Source of the DNA: Actinomycetes bacterium
GTDB taxonomy: Bacteria > Actinomycetota > Actinomycetes > Actinomycetales > Microbacteriaceae
DNA length: 41,444 nucleotides
Direction of reading: 5' to 3'
NCBI GenBank assembly: GCA_029779645.1
Contig: JAKPAC010000001.1
Coordinates: forward strand, 1-41,444
The notes under the pieces were generated by a model. It searched no databases and was not told where the DNA came from. It saw only the letters and a list, made by a program, of their open reading frames with translations. A program made the translations under genes and the position numbers. This document shows, one piece after another, positions 22,595 to 30,423 of the stretch (position 1 is its first letter; every line of letters starts with the position of its first letter).

Positions 22595-24085
22595 GTGCCC
22601 TCTTTGACCCCTGATCCCTCCGCGAACGTCCATGCCCCCAGCGGCATCTCGGCCGAGGAGCTGGCGACGACCCTCGACGTGCTCGCCCGCATGTCGAACG
22701 TCGACCAGACCCATCCCGACTTCGTCACGCTGCGCCGCGCCACGGCCGCGATGTTCAAGGCCGTGAAGAAGGAGCGCCGCCGTGAGCTGCGCGAGGCCGT
22801 CGCCGACGCCGACCGGGCGGTCGTGGCCGCGACCGCGACGGGCGCCCCCGACCGGATCGACGACGAGACCCGAGGCATCCCGATCAGCACGCGGCTCACC
22901 TCGCCGACCGCGGGCACGCTGATCAAGGCGCGCGGATGCTACATCTGCAAGCAGCCGTACACCCTGGTCGACGCGTTCTACCACCAGCTGTGCCCCGAGT
23001 GCGCCGCGCTCAGCCACGCCAAGCGCGACGCGCGCACCGATCTGAGCGGCATGCGCGCGCTGCTCACCGGCGGCCGGGCCAAGATCGGCATGTACATCGC
23101 GCTGCGCCTGCTGCGCGACGGCGCGCACACGACGATCACCACCCGCTTTCCGCGCGACGCCGTGCGCCGGTTCAAGGCGCTGCCCGACTCGGCCGAGTGG
23201 ATCGACCGCCTGAAGATCGTCGGCATCGACCTGCGCGACCCGGCCCAGGTCATCGGCCTCGCCGAGGACGTCGCCGCCGCGGGGCCGCTCGAGATCCTGA
23301 TCAACAACGCCGCGCAGACCGTGCGCCGCTCACCGGGCGCGTTCCAGCCGCTCGTCGACGCGGAGCTCGTGCCGCTGCAGGATGAGGGACCGATGCCCGA
23401 GCTGGTCACCTTCGGTCACACGAGCGACCCGCACCCCGAGGCCCTCGCCCGCTCGGTCTCGTCGCATCCGGTGCTCGCCGCGGCCGTCGCGCGCGCCGAG
23501 GAGCTCACCGAGTTGGCGATGGCCCCGGGCTCGAGCTCGCTCGAACGGCACGCCTCCGGCACCGCCATCGACGCCGGCGGGCTCGTGCCGGATCTGCACG
23601 AGAGCAACTCGTGGTCGCAGTTCGTGCACGAGGTCGACCCGCTCGAGATGCTCGAGGTGCAGCTGGCCAACACGACCGCGCCGTTCATTCTGATCTCGAA
23701 GCTGCGCGCCTCGATGGCCGCGAGCTCCGCGCGGCGCAAATACATCGTCAACGTGAGCGCGATGGAGGGCGTCTTCGGTCGCGGATACAAGGGCCCGGGG
23801 CATCCACACACCAACATGGCCAAGGCGGCGGTGAACATGCTCACGCGCACGAGCGCGCGCGAGATGTTTGAGAGCGACCGGATCCTGATGACGAGCGTCG
23901 ATACCGGTTGGATCACCGACGAGCGCCCCCACCCGACGAAGATTCGCCTGGCCGAGGAGGGCTTCCACGCGCCCCTCGACCTGGTCGACGGCGCGGCCCG
24001 CGTGTACGACCCGATCGTGCGCGGCGAGGCGGGCGAAGACCTGTTCGGCGTGTTCCTCAAGGACTACGCGCCCGGGGCGTGGTGA
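22595..24085 (+). CDS. SDR-fold oxidoreductase with Zn-ribbon and helical N-terminus
   Basis: A 496-aa protein. Residues 17-85 are a charged helical region, residues 115-136 a zinc ribbon (C115-Y-I-C118 and C133-P-E-C136), and from residue 150 a Rossmann domain starting LLTGGRAKIG (158-165) with INNAAQT and VNVSAMEG. The usual catalytic YxxxK is replaced: the segment reads HTNMAK, with Thr at the Tyr position, so classical SDR chemistry is doubtful. An unusual insert (residues about 245-345) lies before strand 5. GTG 22595 was chosen because TAGAAT ends 5 nt before it, leaderless style. The next small gene overlaps its stop (GTGA). Confidence 0.82.
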   Translation: MPSLTPDPSANVHAPSGISAEELATTLDVLARMSNVDQTHPDFVTLRRATAAMFKAVKKERRRELREAVADADRAVVAATATGAPDRIDDETRGIPISTRLTSPTAGTLIKARGCYICKQPYTLVDAFYHQLCPECAALSHAKRDARTDLSGMRALLTGGRAKIGMYIALRLLRDGAHTTITTRFPRDAVRRFKALPDSAEWIDRLKIVGIDLRDPAQVIGLAEDVAAAGPLEILINNAAQTVRRSPGAFQPLVDAELVPLQDEGPMPELVTFGHTSDPHPEALARSVSSHPVLAAAVARAEELTELAMAPGSSSLERHASGTAIDAGGLVPDLHESNSWSQFVHEVDPLEMLEVQLANTTAPFILISKLRASMAASSARRKYIVNVSAMEGVFGRGYKGPGHPHTNMAKAAVNMLTRTSAREMFESDRILMTSVDTGWITDERPHPTKIRLAEEGFHAPLDLVDGAARVYDPIVRGEAGEDLFGVFLKDYAPGAW

Positions 24086-24339
24086 GCGCGGGCGGGGGTG
24101 GTCTGCCCCCGGTCGGCAGCCGCGTGGTCGTGCGCTACCTGCTGCCGAGCGGTCAGGCCACCGACGCGCTCGGGATCCTGCTGCACGCCGACGCGGACGG
24201 GCTGAGCGTCGACGGCAAGCGCGGCATCGAGCACATCGCGCGCGGCACCGTCATCGCCGCAAAGCAGGTGCCCCCGCCGCCGGAGCCGCGGCGCACGCGC
24301 GGGTCGGCGGCGCGGGAGCACGGTGAGCCCACGGAGTGA
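24082..24339 (+). CDS. Small SH3-like domain protein
   Basis: An 85-aa protein whose core, VGSRVVVRYLLPSGQATDALGILLHADADGLSV, followed by RGTVIAAKQVPPPP, reads as a five-strand SH3-like barrel. The same kind of segment occurs at the N-terminus of actinobacterial Rv0428c-type acetyltransferases, but the acetyltransferase domain is missing here. It starts at GTG 24082, overlapping the SDR stop by 4 bases, so it is translationally coupled. Function unknown; a partner of the SDR protein is a reasonable inference. Confidence 0.65.
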   Translation: MSAGGGGLPPVGSRVVVRYLLPSGQATDALGILLHADADGLSVDGKRGIEHIARGTVIAAKQVPPPPEPRRTRGSAAREHGEPTE

Positions 24340-24534
24340 TGGGGCGGGCGAGGCTGGCGCGGGGGCCCGGCAGTGCTGGTGCGAGAGGGCGGGCAGTGCT
24401 GGTGCCGCGGCCGGGCAGTGGCCGTCTCGGGGTGAGTGCGCCGTGCACCTGCACCTGGTGCCTCGGGGCATCCCGCGCTCGGACGTCCCGCACAGGAGCG
24501 GACACGTACACTGGAGGGTGATCCTCATCCAGCC

Positions 24535-25248
24535 GTGAAAGACGCCTGCGCCGTGACCACCACCACACCATTCACACCCCGCCTCGAAGTGCGGCACGTG
24601 CAGCTGTTGCGCGCCGGTTTCGCGGCGCTCGCCGCGGCCATGGTGACGTTCAGCGCCGACCATTCCGCGCAGCTGGGCCTCTCGGTCTTCAGCGGCTTCG
24701 CGATCGCGACCGCCCTCGTGCTGCTCCTCGCCGCCTGGCTGAGCTACCCGTCCGGCGTGCGCGCCCCGATCGTCACGCAGGCGATCTTCACGGGCATCGC
24801 CGGCATGGTCGCGGGGCTCGGCGGGCTTCGCACCCCCGAGATGCTCTTCTCGGTGCTCATCTCCTGGGCGCTGATCACCGGCTTCATCGAGGCGATCACG
24901 GGGTTCCGCGCCCGCCGCCCCCGCAGCGCCGAGGCCCGCGACGGCATCACCATCGGGGTGCTCACGATGCTGCTCGGGCTCGTGCTGATCGCCGTCATCT
25001 TCTTCGCCCCCCAGCCCTACAACGTCGAGGGGCACGAGTTCGTGCTGACCCGCACCATCGTCGCGGTGGGACTGTTCGGTGGGTACGTCGCGGTCGTCGC
25101 GGTGTTCCTCGCCATCGCCGGGTTCTCGCCGCGCCGTTTCGCCGTGCATTCCGGTGACGTGGATGCCGCAGCCGAGGCATCCACCGACGACATCGCTCGG
25201 GCGGCAGGCGCCGCCTCCACTCCGAACCCAACGAGGGACAACGCGTGA
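24535..25248 (+). CDS. Multi-pass membrane protein (DUF308-like)
   Basis: A 237-aa integral membrane protein with about six hydrophobic segments, including LLRAGFAALAAAMVTFSADH, FSGFAIATALVLLLAAWLSY, IFTGIAGMVAGLGG, LFSVLISWALITGFIEAITGF, IGVLTMLLGLVLIAVIFF and TIVAVGLFGGYVAVVAVFLAI. Pattern and length resemble HdeD/DUF308 membrane proteins; no function can be given. The start could be GTG 24535 or GTG 24553; neither has a ribosome binding site close by, and TACACT (24507-24512) is a candidate -10. The last codons overlap the next start (GTGA, 25245-25248). Confidence 0.75.
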   Translation: MKDACAVTTTTPFTPRLEVRHVQLLRAGFAALAAAMVTFSADHSAQLGLSVFSGFAIATALVLLLAAWLSYPSGVRAPIVTQAIFTGIAGMVAGLGGLRTPEMLFSVLISWALITGFIEAITGFRARRPRSAEARDGITIGVLTMLLGLVLIAVIFFAPQPYNVEGHEFVLTRTIVAVGLFGGYVAVVAVFLAIAGFSPRRFAVHSGDVDAAAEASTDDIARAAGAASTPNPTRDNA

Positions 25249-25580
25249 CTGACAAGCCCACCCGCCGTGCTCTGCTGCGGCCCCTGCACATCCTGCTCGT
25301 AGCCTTCGGCTCCGCGCTGTTCGCCGCCGTGATCACCCTGATGACCACGCGCGACCTGTTCTACATCGCCGAGGGCGTCGACAAGTTCCCGATCACGCTC
25401 GTCGTGTTCGGGGCGACGTTCATCGGCATCCTGCTGATCATCGCGCTGCTGCTGCTCGCGATCGACCCCGCCGAGTTCGACCAGAAGGTCGCCCGCGGCG
25501 TGCTCCTCCCGCCCGGGGAGGACGGCGAGATCGGCACCACCGGCCCCGGCGCCGGCGCGGGCGGGCCGAAGCGGGGCTAG
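25245..25580 (+). CDS. Small two-helix membrane protein
   Basis: A 111-aa protein with two hydrophobic helices (residues about 15-34 and 48-72) and a Gly/Pro-rich cytosolic tail. It starts at GTG 25245 with GAGGGA upstream and overlaps the stop of the preceding membrane-protein gene, so both likely form one complex. I do not recognise a characterised family; similar two-helix proteins with this partner seem typical of Microbacteriaceae. It is followed directly by the strong terminator. Confidence 0.72.
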   Translation: MTDKPTRRALLRPLHILLVAFGSALFAAVITLMTTRDLFYIAEGVDKFPITLVVFGATFIGILLIIALLLLAIDPAEFDQKVARGVLLPPGEDGEIGTTGPGAGAGGPKRG

Positions 25581-25584
25581 CAGC

Positions 25585-25634
25585 GCAGCTGACACGAACG
25601 GCAGCTGACACGAAAACGGCAGCTGACACGAAAC
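25585..25634. repeat. Three direct repeats of a 14-bp core
   Basis: GCAGCTGACACGAA occurs at 25585-25598, 25601-25614 and 25619-25632 (spacing 16 and 18 bp). The third copy runs into the left arm of the terminator stem, so the stem sequence ACGAAAC was partly replicated upstream. Confidence 0.8.
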
Positions 25635-25665
25635 GTCGAGGGCCTTTCGGTCCTCGACGTTTCGT
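25628..25665 (+). terminator. Very strong terminator between convergent genes
   Basis: A 17-bp stem (25628-25644 with 25649-25665; one G-T pair) closed by a TTTC tetraloop, starting 48 nt after the small membrane-protein stop and 51 nt from the purB stop on the opposite strand. The outer stem is ACGAAACG/CGTTTCGT, so the minus-strand transcript also carries it. It is the most stable hairpin of the window and probably bidirectional. Confidence 0.85.
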
Positions 25666-25715
25666 ATGTCAGGGGGTGCACCGCCGCGGCGTCGCCGCCG
25701 CGTGCCGGGAGCCGC

Positions 25716-27098
25716 CTAATTCAGGTACTCGAGCTGCGCGCTCGCGATCCCCAGGTACGTCGCCGGGGTGAGGGCGAGCAGGCGCGCGCGGGCGTCCTCA
25801 CCGATGTCGAGCCCGCCGATGAACTCCGCGAGCTCTGCCTGGCCGACGCGGCGGCCGCGCGTGAGGTCCTTGAGCACGGCGTACGGGTCGCTGATCTTCG
25901 AGCGGCCCGCGGTGATCTCGGCGCGGATCACGGTCTGGATCGGCTCGGCGAGCACCTCCCAGTTCGCCTCGAGGTCGGCGGCCAGCACCTCGGCCGAGAG
26001 CGAGATCTCACCGAGTCCGCGCAGGATGTTGTCGAGGGCGAGCAGCGAGTGGCCGAAGGCGACGCCGATGTTGCGCTGCGTCGTCGAGTCGGTGAGGTCG
26101 CGCTGCATGCGCGAGGTGACGAGCGTGGCGGCGAGCGAGTCGAACACGGCGCTGGCCAGCTCGAAGTTCGCCTCGGCGTTCTCGAAGCGGATCGGGTTGA
26201 TCTTGTGCGGCATGGTCGACGAGCCGGTCGCGCCGGCGACGGGGATCTGCGCGAAGTAGCCGAGCGAGATGTAGGTCCACACATCGGTGGCGAGGTTGTG
26301 CAGCACGCGGCCCGCGTGCGAGACGCGGTTGTAGAGCTCGGCCTGCCAGTCGTGCGACTCGATCTGCGTCGTCAGGGGGTTCCACTCCAGCCCGAGCGAC
26401 TCGACGAAGGCGCGCGAGAGGGCCGGCCAGTCGACGTTCGGCTCGGCGCTGACGTGCGCGGCGAACGTGCCGGTGGCGCCCGAGAACTTGCCGAGGTACT
26501 CGGAGGCATCAATCTGGCGCGCGATGCGCTCGAGGCGGTACGCGAACACGCCGAACTCGCGGCCCATCGTGGTCGGCGTGGCCGGCTGACCGTGCGTGCG
26601 CGAGAGCATCGGCACGTCGCGCATCTCGAGGGCCATGGCGCGCAGGCGGTCGAGCACCGCGCGGAACTTGGGCAGCCACACCTCGGTGACCGCGCGCTGC
26701 ACCGTGAGCGCGTACGAGACCGAGTTGATGTCTTCGCTGGTGCACGCGAAGTGGGTGAGCTCGGCGATCGAGTCGAGGCCGAGCGTCGTGAGGCGATCGC
26801 GCACGAGGTACTCGACGGCCTTCACATCGTGGCGGGTGATGGCCTCGCGCGCGGCGAGCCAGTCGATCTCGGCCTGACCGAACTCGGTGTAGAGGGCGCG
26901 CAGCGCGTGCTTCTGGGCGTCATCGAGCGGCGAGCTGCCGAACAGCGAGTTGTCGGTGAGCACGATCAGCCACTCGACCTCCACTTCGACGCGGGCGCGG
27001 TTCAGACCGGCCTCAGAGAGGTGCTCTCCGATGGGCGCGACGACCGAGTGGTAGCGGCCATCGAGGGGACTGAGCGGTTGGCTGGGAAGAGTAGACAC
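25716..27098 (-). CDS. purB: Adenylosuccinate lyase
   Basis: A 460-aa enzyme of the aspartase/fumarase superfamily, of the length of E. coli-type PurB (456 aa). It splits SAICAR to AICAR plus fumarate and adenylosuccinate to AMP plus fumarate in purine synthesis. The superfamily signature SSTMPHKINP lies near residue 290; the catalytic His region is LSRTHGQPATPTTMG, and HFACTSEDINSVSYAL is the nucleotide-binding segment. The N-terminus LSPLDGRYHS is typical of this subgroup. GTG 27098 has AGGA upstream and gives the expected N-terminus; in-frame codons further up are not needed. It stands alone, with the phosphatase gene upstream on the same strand. Confidence 0.97.
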   Translation of the reverse strand: MSTLPSQPLSPLDGRYHSVVAPIGEHLSEAGLNRARVEVEVEWLIVLTDNSLFGSSPLDDAQKHALRALYTEFGQAEIDWLAAREAITRHDVKAVEYLVRDRLTTLGLDSIAELTHFACTSEDINSVSYALTVQRAVTEVWLPKFRAVLDRLRAMALEMRDVPMLSRTHGQPATPTTMGREFGVFAYRLERIARQIDASEYLGKFSGATGTFAAHVSAEPNVDWPALSRAFVESLGLEWNPLTTQIESHDWQAELYNRVSHAGRVLHNLATDVWTYISLGYFAQIPVAGATGSSTMPHKINPIRFENAEANFELASAVFDSLAATLVTSRMQRDLTDSTTQRNIGVAFGHSLLALDNILRGLGEISLSAEVLAADLEANWEVLAEPIQTVIRAEITAGRSKISDPYAVLKDLTRGRRVGQAELAEFIGGLDIGEDARARLLALTPATYLGIASAQLEYLN

Positions 27099-27160
27099 GG
27101 CAGTCCTCTGCGTCGGGCGACCGTCAGGTCGGCGGGAGGTGGGCCGCCCCGGCACCGCGA

Positions 27161-27682
27161 TCACGCGGAGTGGCGGACGGCCGGTTCCAGTTGCCGGAAA
27201 AGCGCCCGGCACGCGCGTTCAATCATACCGAGCACGGCGTCGAACATCGGCTCGTCGCCGTAGTAGGGGTCGGGGATGTCGGGTTCGCCGCGGCTTGCGG
27301 CATCGAAGCTCGACAGCAGCACGATCTTGACTGCGTCACCGTCGTGGCGGGCGCACGCGCGCAGCTCCTGGTCGCTGATGCGATCGAGCGCCACCACGAG
27401 ATCGTTCTGATCGAAGGATGCCGCGGTGAACTGCCGCGCGCGATGCCTCGAGCCGTCGAGCCCTTGGTGCTCCAGCGCGAGCAGGGTGCGTGGGTCGGCG
27501 CGCTCGCCGACGTGCCAGTCCTCGGTGCCGGCGCTCGATGAGGCGACGTGGCCCGCGAGCCCCGCGCGCGTGACCAGGGTGCGAAAGACCACATCCGCCA
27601 TCGGCGAGCGGCAGATGTTTCCCGCACAGACAAACACCACCCGAAACGGCGCGACAGTGCCGCTTCGAGTGGGGGTGGTCAT
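27161..27682 (-). CDS. Low-molecular-weight protein-tyrosine phosphatase
   Basis: A 173-aa cytosolic phosphatase of the arsenate-reductase-like LMW-PTP fold. The P-loop is C19-A-G-N-I-C-R25-S, giving the CX5R nucleophile and phosphate cradle, and the general acid Asp is in IPDPYYGDE near the C-terminus. Substrates would be phosphotyrosine proteins, possibly in capsule/exopolysaccharide control; no kinase is nearby. The ATG at 27682 was chosen because the conserved fold starts 12 residues later; an upstream in-frame ATG at 27727 is less likely. Its stop is 62 nt from the purB start on the same strand. Confidence 0.94.
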   Translation of the reverse strand: MTTPTRSGTVAPFRVVFVCAGNICRSPMADVVFRTLVTRAGLAGHVASSSAGTEDWHVGERADPRTLLALEHQGLDGSRHRARQFTAASFDQNDLVVALDRISDQELRACARHDGDAVKIVLLSSFDAASRGEPDIPDPYYGDEPMFDAVLGMIERACRALFRQLEPAVRHSA

Positions 27683-28008
27683 CCACCTATTGTGCACATC
27701 CGAGGTGCCGTGCAAAAGTGCCCGCACGGCTGCGGCCCGTGCGCGAAACGGTGTCGAGGGGTGACGGGGGTGGCGGTGCGTGCTGGGCTACGGCGCGGCG
27801 GTGCCGGTGCAGTGCCGGGGGCGGTGCCTGGGACGCGGTGCGGGGGCTGCCGGCGGGGGGCAAGTGCGGCGATGCCTGCTGGGCTGCGGCACGGCGGTGC
27901 TCCGCGACTGTTCCTCCCCATGCGCCACGCCACCGTGGATGCCGTCGCCGCGCCGGCGCGTCCGCAGGGTGCGCCCCTTGGCCGTGCCGGCCGGCGCATG
28001 CTTGCGGG
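27683..28008. other. GC-rich divergent gap with a duplicated 24-bp segment
   Basis: 326 nt without a credible gene. The sequence TGCTGGGCTACGGCGCGGCG(GTGC) at 27781-27804 recurs at 27877-27900 with two changes. Open frames crossing the gap have repetitive Arg/Gly/Pro products and are judged non-coding. Promoters for the phosphatase (minus) and the helical protein (plus) should lie here but are not clear. Confidence 0.45.
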
Positions 28009-28308
28009 ATGCACCGCGAGGGCGAGACGCACACAGGATCCGGCGACGCCGGGCGCACGAGTGAGGCGCTCGGCGCGCAGCACTGGCGGGTGCGCCAGGC
28101 GGTCGTGACGCTGGAGCTGCTGCGCGGGGCGCTGGCCTCGACGGCGAGTGAGATGCGCTGGCGATCCCCGGCCGCCGAGCACTTTCACCGCCGCGCCGAG
28201 ATCCAGCTGTCGAACATCGATGGGCTCATCCGCGCGCTCGAGGAGCTCGACGAGGGCATGCGCCGGGCGCGCCAGCGTCTGCTGGCCCAGGCGGGCGCGG
28301 CGGGGTGA
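28009..28308 (+). CDS. WXG100-like small helical protein
   Basis: A 99-aa protein without signal peptide. After about 25 hydrophilic residues it forms a helical hairpin: RQAVVTLELLRGALASTASEMRW, a turn RSPAAEHFHRRAE, then IQLSNIDGLIRALEELDEGMRRARQRLLAQ. The Trp at the turn followed by R-S-P-A-A resembles the W-x-G turn of WXG100/ESX proteins, with Ser replacing Gly, and the size is right. Such proteins often pair with larger type VII-type exported toxins or enzymes. It lies 3 nt before the lipase gene, so both are one unit. Start ATG 28009 lacks a ribosome binding site; the assignment is by pattern only. Confidence 0.65.
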   Translation: MHREGETHTGSGDAGRTSEALGAQHWRVRQAVVTLELLRGALASTASEMRWRSPAAEHFHRRAEIQLSNIDGLIRALEELDEGMRRARQRLLAQAGAAG

Positions 28309-28311
28309 GCG

Positions 28312-29898
28312 ATGGCGGATGAGCTTCGAGTGACGCACGGCAGCGTGGTCGAGGTCGACACCGCGCAGCTGTGGGCGGCTGCGGCTGCGATGGCGCACCA
28401 GGGCCGCCGCGTGCGCGACGTCGTGGCCGAGGTCGAGGCCGTTCGGCACGCGCTGTGGCAACTGCACGGCGGCGTCGGGTTGGACGTGCACGAGGCCGCG
28501 CGCCGCGCTGCCGAACACGCCGAGCGCACGGCCTCGGGGCTCGGGTGGCTCGGCGAACGACTCGCCCGCACCGCCGAGGAGTACGAGCGCACCGAGCTCG
28601 CCGCGCGCTGGACGCTTGCCCGCCTGCAGGGCGATGCGCACTCGCGTGCCCTGCTCGAGCAGCGCGCGACCGCGCTGGGCGTGGATGTCGCGACCCTCGA
28701 CGATGGGCCGGACCTCGGTGCCCGGGCCCGCGCCTGGTGGGAGTTCGCCTCGCAGTACGCGCTCGCGCTGATGAGCAGCCCGCTCGGCCCGGTCGGCGCC
28801 GGGGCCTCGGGGGCCGCGCTGTTCGCGTTGCTCACGTTCATCGACACGCTCGATCGCGGCACGGTCTGGCGGGGCGGGGCGCTGCAGGGGCCGGCCAAGC
28901 CCGTCAGTGTGCAGCAGCTCGTCGTGCAGGAGGGTGCCGTGCGTGCGCCGCCGCTGCCACCGCTCGCGGCGCCCTCCGCCGCGGCACCCTCGGCCGCAGC
29001 ATCGCCGGCGGCAGCATCGCCGGCGGCAGCATCGACGGGCACACATCCCACCCCACGTCCCACCCCACGTCCCACCCCACGTCCCACCCCACGTCCCACC
29101 CCACGTCCCACCCCGCACCCCACTGCAGATCCCACCCCACACCCAAGCCCACACCCCGCCGGGGTCGCCACCGGCTCACGCGCGCGGCCCGGTGGAAGCG
29201 CGGTGTACGAGCGCACGGTCGCGCCGCCCGAGTCGCTCGCGGCGCTGGCACGACGCATCCCGGGCGGTGCCGCCCAGGTGTCGATCGAGCGGTTCGCCAT
29301 GCCGGACGGGCGCACCGAGTGGGGCGTCTACATCGCAGGGACCCGCAGCGCGGCGATGGGCGGGAGCGAGCCGTGGGACATGAGATCGAATACGGAGCTG
29401 TATTTCGGGGAGCGCTCGGCCTCCTCCGACGCGGTGCTCGAGGCCATGCGCATCGCGGGCGTGCACCCCCGCGACCCGGTGCACCTGGTCGGACATTCGC
29501 AGGGAGGGATGATCGCCGCGGGGGTCGCGGTGTCCGGCGCGTTCGAGGTCGGCTCCTTGACCACGTTCGGTTCGCCCGTGGATGCCCAGCTTCCCGAGTC
29601 GGTGCTCAGCGTTCGGGTGCGCCACGACGATGATCCCGTGGCGGCGCTCGCCGGAGCGGGCAGCATCGCCGGCACAGGATCGCCCGACAGCGTGGTGGTG
29701 AGCCGTACCGGCGACGCGCGCCCCGGCATCCACGACCTGACACTGCCCATGCACGCCCTCGATGCGTACGTGCACACGGCCGAGCAGTATCAGGGCAGCG
29801 GCGATGTCCGGGTGCGTTCGGTGGAGCGGCTGCTGGATCGCCTCGGGGAGGCGGAGCGGGTCACGCGCACCGAATACCGCGCGGTGCGACCGGACTGA
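28312..29898 (+). CDS. Alpha/beta-hydrolase with WXG-like N-terminus and repeat linker
   Basis: A 528-aa three-part protein. Residues 1-130 are helical with heptad-like Ala/Leu spacing (LWAAAAAMAHQGRRVRDVV, AARRAAEHAERTASGLGWL), as in WXG100/LXG-type N-terminal domains. A short hydrophobic stretch (about 150-185) follows. Residues 229-290 are a low-complexity linker made of AASPA-type and then PTPR/PTPH units, coded by exact tandem DNA repeats. Residues about 300-528 are an alpha/beta-hydrolase with nucleophile elbow G394-H-S396-Q-G-G, preceded by HLVGHSQGG strand 5; candidate Asp and His are in HDDDPVAAL and GIHDLTLPMHAL. No signal peptide. It may be an ESX-type exported lipase; this is inferred from domain layout. 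Confidence 0.78.
   Translation: MADELRVTHGSVVEVDTAQLWAAAAAMAHQGRRVRDVVAEVEAVRHALWQLHGGVGLDVHEAARRAAEHAERTASGLGWLGERLARTAEEYERTELAARWTLARLQGDAHSRALLEQRATALGVDVATLDDGPDLGARARAWWEFASQYALALMSSPLGPVGAGASGAALFALLTFIDTLDRGTVWRGGALQGPAKPVSVQQLVVQEGAVRAPPLPPLAAPSAAAPSAAASPAAASPAAASTGTHPTPRPTPRPTPRPTPRPTPRPTPHPTADPTPHPSPHPAGVATGSRARPGGSAVYERTVAPPESLAALARRIPGGAAQVSIERFAMPDGRTEWGVYIAGTRSAAMGGSEPWDMRSNTELYFGERSASSDAVLEAMRIAGVHPRDPVHLVGHSQGGMIAAGVAVSGAFEVGSLTTFGSPVDAQLPESVLSVRVRHDDDPVAALAGAGSIAGTGSPDSVVVSRTGDARPGIHDLTLPMHALDAYVHTAEQYQGSGDVRVRSVERLLDRLGEAERVTRTEYRAVRPD
28996..29040. repeat. 15-bp tandem repeat, three copies, in the lipase gene
   Basis: Copies at 28996-29010 and 29011-29025 are identical (GCAGCATCGCCGGCG); a third (29026-29040) differs at three positions. 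In frame they add the AAASPA type residues ahead of the proline repeats. Confidence 0.85.
29047..29154. repeat. 12-bp minisatellite, nine units, coding a proline linker
   Basis: Five exact units CCCACCCCACGT (29047-29106) are followed by four degenerate units (29107-29154). Each adds four residues (PTPR, then PTPH, PTAD, PTPH, PSPH-like). Because the unit is a multiple of three, copy-number change keeps the frame, so the linker length between helical and lipase domains can vary between strains. Confidence 0.92.
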
Positions 29899-29931
29899 GC
29901 TGGGGTGTGGCGGTCTGGCTGGGGACTACAG

Positions 29932-30330
29932 CTAGCGCTTCTTCTTGCGCTGCGGGCGCAGGAAGATGCCGAAGAACCAGTTGATGATCGAGATCAGCAG
30001 CGCGGCAAGCACGCCCCACCAGAAGTTCTCCACGTGCAGGCCGAAGCCGATCCAGCCGCTGATGGCGGCCGTCAGCCAGAGCAGAAACCCGTTCACGATC
30101 AGGGAGATGAGCCCGAGGGTGAGGATGTACAGCGGGAACGCGACGATCCGGATCACCGTGCCGATCACCGAGTTCACGATCGCGAAGATCGCCGCGACGA
30201 TCAGGTAGGTGAGCACGATCTGCAACGTCTCGCCGGGCGCGAACGGCGAGACCGTGACCTGCAGCGCCGGAATCAGGGTGACGACCCAGATCGCGAACGC
30301 GTTGATGACGATGCGAATGATGAAGCCCAT
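29932..30330 (-). CDS. Phage holin family 4-superfamily membrane protein
   Basis: A 132-aa membrane protein of the PF04020 (YvlD/phage holin 4-like) family with four hydrophobic segments: [71 protein letters not shown] and [22 protein letters not shown], ending in a basic tail RPQRKKKR. Despite the name, chromosomal members are not phage lysis genes; their role in the envelope is unknown. ATG 30330 is used; ATG 30342 would add MRPT. It is divergent from hisC. Confidence 0.9.
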   Translation of the reverse strand: MGFIIRIVINAFAIWVVTLIPALQVTVSPFAPGETLQIVLTYLIVAAIFAIVNSVIGTVIRIVAFPLYILTLGLISLIVNGFLLWLTAAISGWIGFGLHVENFWWGVLAALLISIINWFFGIFLRPQRKKKR

Positions 30331-30410
30331 AGTGGGTCTCATGATGCCACGCCCGCCGCGCGCGCGGCAGTGCGGGGCCGGCGGCGCGAGAGCCGGCCGC
30401 GGCGGAGCCT

Positions 30411-30416
30411 TAGACT
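30411..30416 (+). promoter_or_regulatory. -10 box of the leaderless hisC transcript
   Basis: TAGACT ends 7 nt before the GTG start at 30424 and no ribosome binding site is present between them, so transcription probably begins at the start codon. A GCCGGC-based stem (30378-30398) lies just upstream. Confidence 0.5.
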
Positions 30417-30423
30417 CTCTCGG

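Noticed and set aside
26049..27263. 404-codon open frame opposite purB
   Set aside because: Pure antisense shadow of purB; repetitive charged sequence, no family motif.
29047..29154. Possible CRISPR-like array
   Set aside because: Units are 12 bp with no spacers; this is a coding minisatellite.
28371..29633. 420-codon open frame overlapping the lipase gene
   Set aside because: Same strand, other frame; Arg/Ala-rich product with THP-type repeats from the minisatellite. The lipase frame has the motifs.
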